From Planctomycetota bacterium (GTDB lineage: Bacteria; Planctomycetota; Phycisphaerae; UBA1845): DNA of 9,604 nucleotides. The stretch spans positions 1-9,604 of the forward strand of contig JADFOB010000024.1 of assembly GCA_022563055.1 (NCBI GenBank), written 5' to 3'. The notes beneath the pieces were generated by a model. The model saw nothing but the letters and a program-made list of their open reading frames with translations, was not told the DNA's origin and searched no databases. A program made the translations under genes and the position numbers. Positions within the stretch are counted from its first letter, which is position 1; each line of letters opens with the position of its first letter. Shown here one piece after another: positions 6,784-9,604 of the stretch.

Positions 6784-6833
6784 GTCGTCCGGTAGGGACA
6801 CTGTGATAGTCGTCCCGTAGGGACATCGTGATA
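6784..6833 (+). repeat. Two tandem 25-bp GTCCCGTAGGGAC-type units
   Basis: Units 6784-6808 and 6809-6833 agree at 22 of 25 positions (pattern GTCGTCC, G or C, GTAGGGACA, then TGTGATA or CGTGATA). The second unit contains a perfect GTCCC-GTA-GGGAC hairpin. In the first, one stem pair is broken. They start 16 bases after the lpdA stop and run straight into the next hairpin. This motif belongs to a widespread dispersed repeat type, as I recall. Confidence 0.7.
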
Positions 6834-6837
6834 ATAG

Positions 6838-6857
6838 CCCAGCGATTTATCGCTGGG
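6838..6857. repeat. Perfect hairpin CCCAGCGAT / ATCGCTGGG
   Basis: The stretch reads CCCAGCGATTTATCGCTGGG, a perfect 9-bp stem on a 2-base TT loop (or 8 bp on TTTA). No T-run follows on either strand, so it is not a classical intrinsic terminator. It could still act as a 3'-end stabiliser for the pdh transcript, 70 bases after the lpdA stop. Confidence 0.6.
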
Positions 6858-6864
6858 ATTCCTG

Positions 6865-6949
6865 ATCAGAGCCCCAAGCGTAAGCGCGGGGTTTCGCCGA
6901 TCTCGGCGTCGCACCAGACAACCCGCTCGCTGACGCTCGGGGCTCTGAT
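6865..6949. repeat. 85-bp inverted-repeat element, GAGCCCCAAGCG family
   Basis: The left arm is 6865-6893 (ATCAGAGCCCCAAGCG, then TAAGCGCGGGGTT). The right arm at 6920-6949, read in reverse complement, begins ATCAGAGCCCCGAGCGTCAG. The arms match well with a single-base gap, and the 26-base centre includes a small GCCGA/TCGGC hairpin. A further single arm of the family is at 1457-1485 in opposite orientation. It appears non-coding. Confidence 0.72.
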
Positions 6950-7040
6950 GGCGTGGTGCATCCATGTTGGCGCCCCTTCCGATGTCCCGACCAGCGTGCC
7001 GCCGATTCCGTCACGGACCCTTCGCGGCCCGCGCCCCGTT

Positions 7041-7068
7041 TTGATCCGATCGACCTTGGCATTATACT
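7041..7068 (+). promoter_or_regulatory. Probable mutL promoter
   Basis: TTGATC at 7041-7046 (4 of 6 to TTGACA) lies 16 bp before TATACT at 7063-7068 (5 of 6 to TATAAT). Transcription would start near 7075, giving a leader of about 75 bases. The A/T-rich -10 stands out from its GC-rich surroundings. This suggests that mutL is transcribed separately from the pdh operon, although read-through is possible. Confidence 0.5.
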
Positions 7069-7149
7069 CCTGACCGGTGCCGGTTACGAAGCGGGCTCGC
7101 CGGGGTCCGCAACCGGCTGCTATTCCCTTGGTCTGTTGAGTACCGAGTG

Positions 7150-9042
7150 ATGGAAACCGGTTGCCGGATTCATGTCTTGCCTCCACTGCTGGTGAACAAG
7201 ATCGCCGCCGGTGAGGTGGTGGAACGCCCTGCCAGCGTGGTCAAGGAGCTGATTGACAATGCGGTCGACGGCGGAGCGGGGCGGATCGCCGTCACCATTC
7301 AAGACGGTGGTAAACAGCTCATCCGCGTGACGGACGATGGCCAGGGCATGTCCGCCGAGGAGCTCAGGCTGGCTATCACGCCGCACGCCACCAGCAAGAT
7401 CACGGCGGAAGAGGATCTATACGCCATCGGCACGCTGGGTTTCCGCGGCGAGGCGCTGGCGAGCATCTCGTCGGTCGCCAAACTTCGGATCGTCTCGCGC
7501 ATGCCCGATGCGCTCGAGGGGCACGAGATCAACGTCGCCGGTGAGCGCGTCGAATCGTCGCGGTCAGCCGGTTGCCCGGCAGGCACGACGGTCGAAGTCC
7601 GCGACCTGTTCTTCAACGTGCCGGCCAGGAGGCGATTTCTGCGGGCGAATTCGACGGAGGTCGGGCACATCAACGAACAGTTTGCCCGGGCGGCATTGGC
7701 CTGGCCTGGGATCGGATTCTCGCTGACCAACAATGACCGCTGCACCCATAACTTGCCGCCGTGCAAGAGCCGCCTCGAGCGAATCGCTAAGTTTTACAGT
7801 CCCGAGCTGGCGTCGGCGCTGCTGCACGTCGAGCGCGAAGAACGGGGTGTCAAGATCAACGCCTACATCGCGCCGCCGGATCGTTCGCGGGCGACCGCGC
7901 AGTGGCAGTACGCCTATGTCAACGGTCGCTATGTCCGCGACCGCTACATTCAACATGCGGTCAAGGAGGCCTACCGCGGTTTGATGGAGCCAAACCGCCA
8001 CGGCGTCGTCTTCCTCTTTCTGTCGATTGCCCCGACCCAGATCGACGTCAACGTGCATCCCACGAAGATCGAGATTCGGTGGGCGGACTCCAACCTGATT
8101 CACTCGCAAGTACTCAGTGCGCTCCGCGAGACGTTCCAGCGCTGTGATCTGACGCCGGCTCTGCGGACCGCGACTGCACGGGAGGCAGGCACCGCGACCA
8201 TCAGTCCTCAAGACCAAGATCGGATGCGCCGTGAGCTCGCGTCGATGCTGAAATCGGCAAGCCCGGTTCCACCGGGTAGCGGCGGATCGCATACCGGAGC
8301 ACCGGCGTCGGACAAGCCTCTCTTCTCGCCGGATCGCGGCGCCGCTAGGCCGGCGACGGGCGATCCAACGCAGACGTGGCGATCGCTTTACTCACCGCCG
8401 GCTCCGCACTCGGCTGACGATGTGGTGGACGCTTCGCGGTTCTCATCGGTCTCGGGGGCGATGGACGGTGCCCCTGCCCCTCGAGTGATCCAGATGCACA
8501 ACCTGTATCTGGTTGCGGAAACTGAGGACGGCATCGTCATCGTCGACCAGCACGCGTTTCACGAGCGGGTGATGTACGAGGAGCTTCGCCGGAAGCTCAC
8601 GGACGGACCGCTTGAATCCCAACGCCTGTTGTTGCCCGAAACGCTGAATCTGACGGGCGAGCAGTCGGCGCTTCTGACCGCCCACGCGGAGTTGCTCGAG
8701 AAGCTTGGGATCGAGATCACGCCCTTTGGCCACGATGCGATCGCCGTCCACTCCTTCCCCGCGCTGCTCAAGGATGTGGACGTGGCGCGTTTCATGCGTG
8801 ATCTGCTGGATCGTCTTGCGGAGCAACCGAGTGCGTCGACCGAGGAAGTCATCCACAAGGTGCTCGATATGATGGCCTGCAAGGCGGCGGTCAAGGCGGG
8901 TGACGTGCTGACGCGGGAGGAGATCGATGCGTTGATGCGGAAGCGTCACCTGATCGACAAATCGACCAGTTGCCCCCACGGGCGACCCACGATGCTCCGC
9001 CTGACCAAAGCGGACCTGGACCGCCAGTTCAAACGGACCTGA
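7150..9042 (+). CDS. mutL: DNA mismatch repair protein MutL, endonuclease type
   Basis: MutL links MutS mismatch recognition to strand removal. The 630-residue protein has the N-terminal GHKL ATPase: IAAGEVVERPASVVKELIDN (18-37), DDGQGM (62-67), GTLGFRGEALASI (94-106) and VNVHPTKIEIRW (300-311). In the first motif the usual ENxxDAG reads DNAVDGG. A low-complexity Pro/Ala/Ser linker spans about 340-440. The C-terminal domain keeps all three nuclease motifs: DQHAFHERVMYE (466-477, the DQHAx2Ex4E metal site), ACKAAVKAGD (576-585) and CPHGRP (608-613). It should therefore nick DNA itself, as in MutH-less bacteria. I chose ATG at 7150 over GTG at 7147, three bases upstream, because ATG is favoured and neither has a strong Shine-Dalgarno sequence. 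It is a single gene behind its own likely promoter; no mutS is in the window. Confidence 0.95.
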   Translation: METGCRIHVLPPLLVNKIAAGEVVERPASVVKELIDNAVDGGAGRIAVTIQDGGKQLIRVTDDGQGMSAEELRLAITPHATSKITAEEDLYAIGTLGFRGEALASISSVAKLRIVSRMPDALEGHEINVAGERVESSRSAGCPAGTTVEVRDLFFNVPARRRFLRANSTEVGHINEQFARAALAWPGIGFSLTNNDRCTHNLPPCKSRLERIAKFYSPELASALLHVEREERGVKINAYIAPPDRSRATAQWQYAYVNGRYVRDRYIQHAVKEAYRGLMEPNRHGVVFLFLSIAPTQIDVNVHPTKIEIRWADSNLIHSQVLSALRETFQRCDLTPALRTATAREAGTATISPQDQDRMRRELASMLKSASPVPPGSGGSHTGAPASDKPLFSPDRGAARPATGDPTQTWRSLYSPPAPHSADDVVDASRFSSVSGAMDGAPAPRVIQMHNLYLVAETEDGIVIVDQHAFHERVMYEELRRKLTDGPLESQRLLLPETLNLTGEQSALLTAHAELLEKLGIEITPFGHDAIAVHSFPALLKDVDVARFMRDLLDRLAEQPSASTEEVIHKVLDMMACKAAVKAGDVLTREEIDALMRKRHLIDKSTSCPHGRPTMLRLTKADLDRQFKRT

Positions 9043-9287
9043 TTCGCCGCGACGGCGGAGTTCCCAAGCGGTCTTTGGCCGAGACCGAATCGCGCTGCGC
9101 CGCCGCATTCAGCCGGCGCGGCGTCGCGGATGCCGCAAGGCCGCCGCATTCGGAAGAACCGCGCGGGCTAAAGCCCGCGGCTCGGCGCTGGACGTCGCCC
9201 GGCGCCGCCGATCCGACCCGCGCTCGCTGGTCAAGCGCATCCGTTGGTCAATACGTCGATTTGCGGTCGGATTCACAAATCCGTGTC
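9043..9287. other. Gap after mutL with short repeats
   Basis: I see no convincing gene. It holds two 11-bp direct copies of CCGCCGCATTC (9100-9110 and 9141-9151). A strong GC hairpin lies at 9162-9179, and a small perfect hairpin CGGATT-CACA-AATCCG lies at 9268-9283. Composition shifts from very GC-rich to more A/T-rich at about 9250, just before the second toxin-antitoxin module. Confidence 0.5.
9162..9179. repeat. Hairpin CGCGGGCT-AA-AGCCCGCG downstream of mutL
   Basis: This is a perfect 8-bp inverted repeat with a 2-base loop (or 7 bp with TAAA), 119 bases after the mutL stop. The GGGCTAAAGCCCGCGGCTC core looks like a common dispersed repeat of planctomycete-type genomes. It lacks a T-run, so a terminator role is not shown. 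Confidence 0.55.
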
Positions 9288-9323
9288 TATGTTTCTGTGA
9301 GAGCAGCAGGTATGATTTCTGTG
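9288..9323 (+). promoter_or_regulatory. Possible promoter/operator of the Phd-RelE-like module
   Basis: A direct repeat of TATG(A)TTTCTGTG occurs at 9288-9299 and 9311-9323. The second copy begins with TATGAT (9311-9316), a good -10 candidate (5 of 6 to TATAAT). I see no convincing -35 at the right distance. Direct repeats over the promoter would fit an antitoxin binding site, but this is inference from position. Confidence 0.3.
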
Positions 9324-9354
9324 TAAATCCCAAAGTGACACTGGAGGTCGAGGC

Positions 9355-9564
9355 ATGGGAGATCGTGCTAAAAAGAGGCCGTTGCAGGTTATCGTAGAGA
9401 ATGGGCAGCCGTAGGCCGTGATCCTCGACATCGAGGAGTACAAAGAGATGCTGGAAAGGCTCGAAGACCTGGATGATCTGGAATCTCTGAGGCAAATGAG
9501 AGAATGCACGCTCGAGTTCAGAAAATTAGAGGAGTTTCTGGAAGAATACTCTGCTGGTGTATGA
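9355..9564 (+). pseudogene. Phd/YefM-like antitoxin interrupted by an amber codon
   Basis: From ATG at 9355 the frame reads MGDRAKKRPLQVIVENGQP, then TAG at 9412-9414. It continues AVILDIEEYKEMLERLEDLD and on through LEFRKLEEFLEEYSAGV to TGA at 9562-9564. Joined across the TAG, this is a 69-codon ORF with the layout of short Phd/YefM-type antitoxins: a strand with a GxP turn, then AVILDIEEY, then a coiled toxin-binding helix. A strong ribosome-binding site GGAGGT at 9343-9348 lies 6 bases before the ATG. Reading frame, ribosome-binding site and overlap with the following toxin are otherwise intact. A single C-to-T change of CAG (Gln, common at this site in my recollection) would produce the TAG. 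Possible explanations are a recent inactivation, a sequencing error, or restart at GTG 9418 giving an N-terminally shortened antitoxin. Confidence 0.6.
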
Positions 9565-9604
9565 GGTACTACTGGAGCGCATGGCAGAACGCGACCTTCG
9601 TCGA
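9557..9604 (+). CDS. RelE/ParE-like toxin, N-terminal fragment cut by window end
   Basis: From GTG at 9557 the frame reads (M)YEVLLERMAERDLRR and runs off the window. This opening, a short strand followed by a helix with AERDLR, is the classic N-terminus of RelE-superfamily toxins that pair with Phd/YefM-like antitoxins. It overlaps the antitoxin frame by 8 bases, as expected for a coupled toxin gene. An ATG at 9561 lies in another frame and gives a sequence unlike the family. Only 16 codons are visible, so the family call rests on context as much as on sequence. Confidence 0.5.
   Translation, partial: MYEVLLERMAERDLRR

Noticed and set aside
6838..6857. Intrinsic terminator for the pdh operon
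   Set aside because: The stem is perfect but there is no T-run on either side, so I list it only as a hairpin repeat.
7564..9108. Long minus-strand frames opposite mutL (7564-8292 and 8443-9108)
   Set aside because: MutL motifs are continuous on the plus strand throughout; these are shadows of it with Arg-rich, domain-free translations.
9412..9414. Programmed recoding (pyrrolysine or other amber recoding) in the antitoxin
   Set aside because: No recoding element or pyrrolysine context is visible, and other genes here (416, pdhA) use TAG as a normal stop; mutation, error or restart is simpler.

Overview
The window reads as GC-rich bacterial chromosome. It carries one housekeeping block, a pyruvate dehydrogenase operon followed by mutL, with toxin-antitoxin or defence-type genes at both ends. 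The planctomycete assignment is an inference. It rests on the dispersed inverted-repeat families in the gaps (arms such as ATCCGAACCGCG, CTCCCTGACGGTCGCGG, GAGCCCCAAGCG, GCGGGCTAAAGCCCGC), which I associate with Planctomycetota, together with sparse Shine-Dalgarno use and loosely packed operons. No rRNA, tRNA or CRISPR array is visible.

Left part (1-1201). A 5'-truncated gene ends at 416; its C-terminal domain resembles the HEPN-like domain of abortive-infection (AbiJ-type) proteins. Converging on it from the minus strand is a parD-parE type toxin-antitoxin pair (antitoxin 868-1140, toxin 548-871, joined by a GTGA overlap). The pair has a well-formed promoter, and a 23-bp near-perfect palindrome covers its -35 box.

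Centre (1202-6767). After a repeat-rich gap come four plus-strand genes in the order E1-alpha (1613-2710), E1-beta (2848-3828), E2 (4058-5368) and E3 (5376-6767). They encode a complete, Gram-positive-style (alpha/beta split E1) pyruvate dehydrogenase complex that turns pyruvate into acetyl-CoA. E2 and E3 are 7 bp apart. The E1-alpha/E1-beta and E1-beta/E2 gaps are each filled by a member of one roughly 137-bp inverted-repeat element family, and a half copy lies upstream of the operon. The first copy starts at the E1-alpha stop codon and ends just before the E1-beta start codon.

Right part (6768-9604). A gap packed with tandem and inverted repeats leads to a plausible promoter and then mutL (7150-9042). 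This MutL has all the endonuclease-domain motifs, so it is the MutH-independent type. A further gap with a GC-rich hairpin precedes a second toxin-antitoxin module. Its Phd/YefM-like antitoxin (9355-9564) is interrupted by an amber codon at position 20. A RelE-like toxin begins at 9557 and runs off the window.

I found no clearly new system. The features most worth a second look are the repeat elements inserted into the pdh operon and the amber-interrupted antitoxin next to a toxin gene that is open as far as visible.
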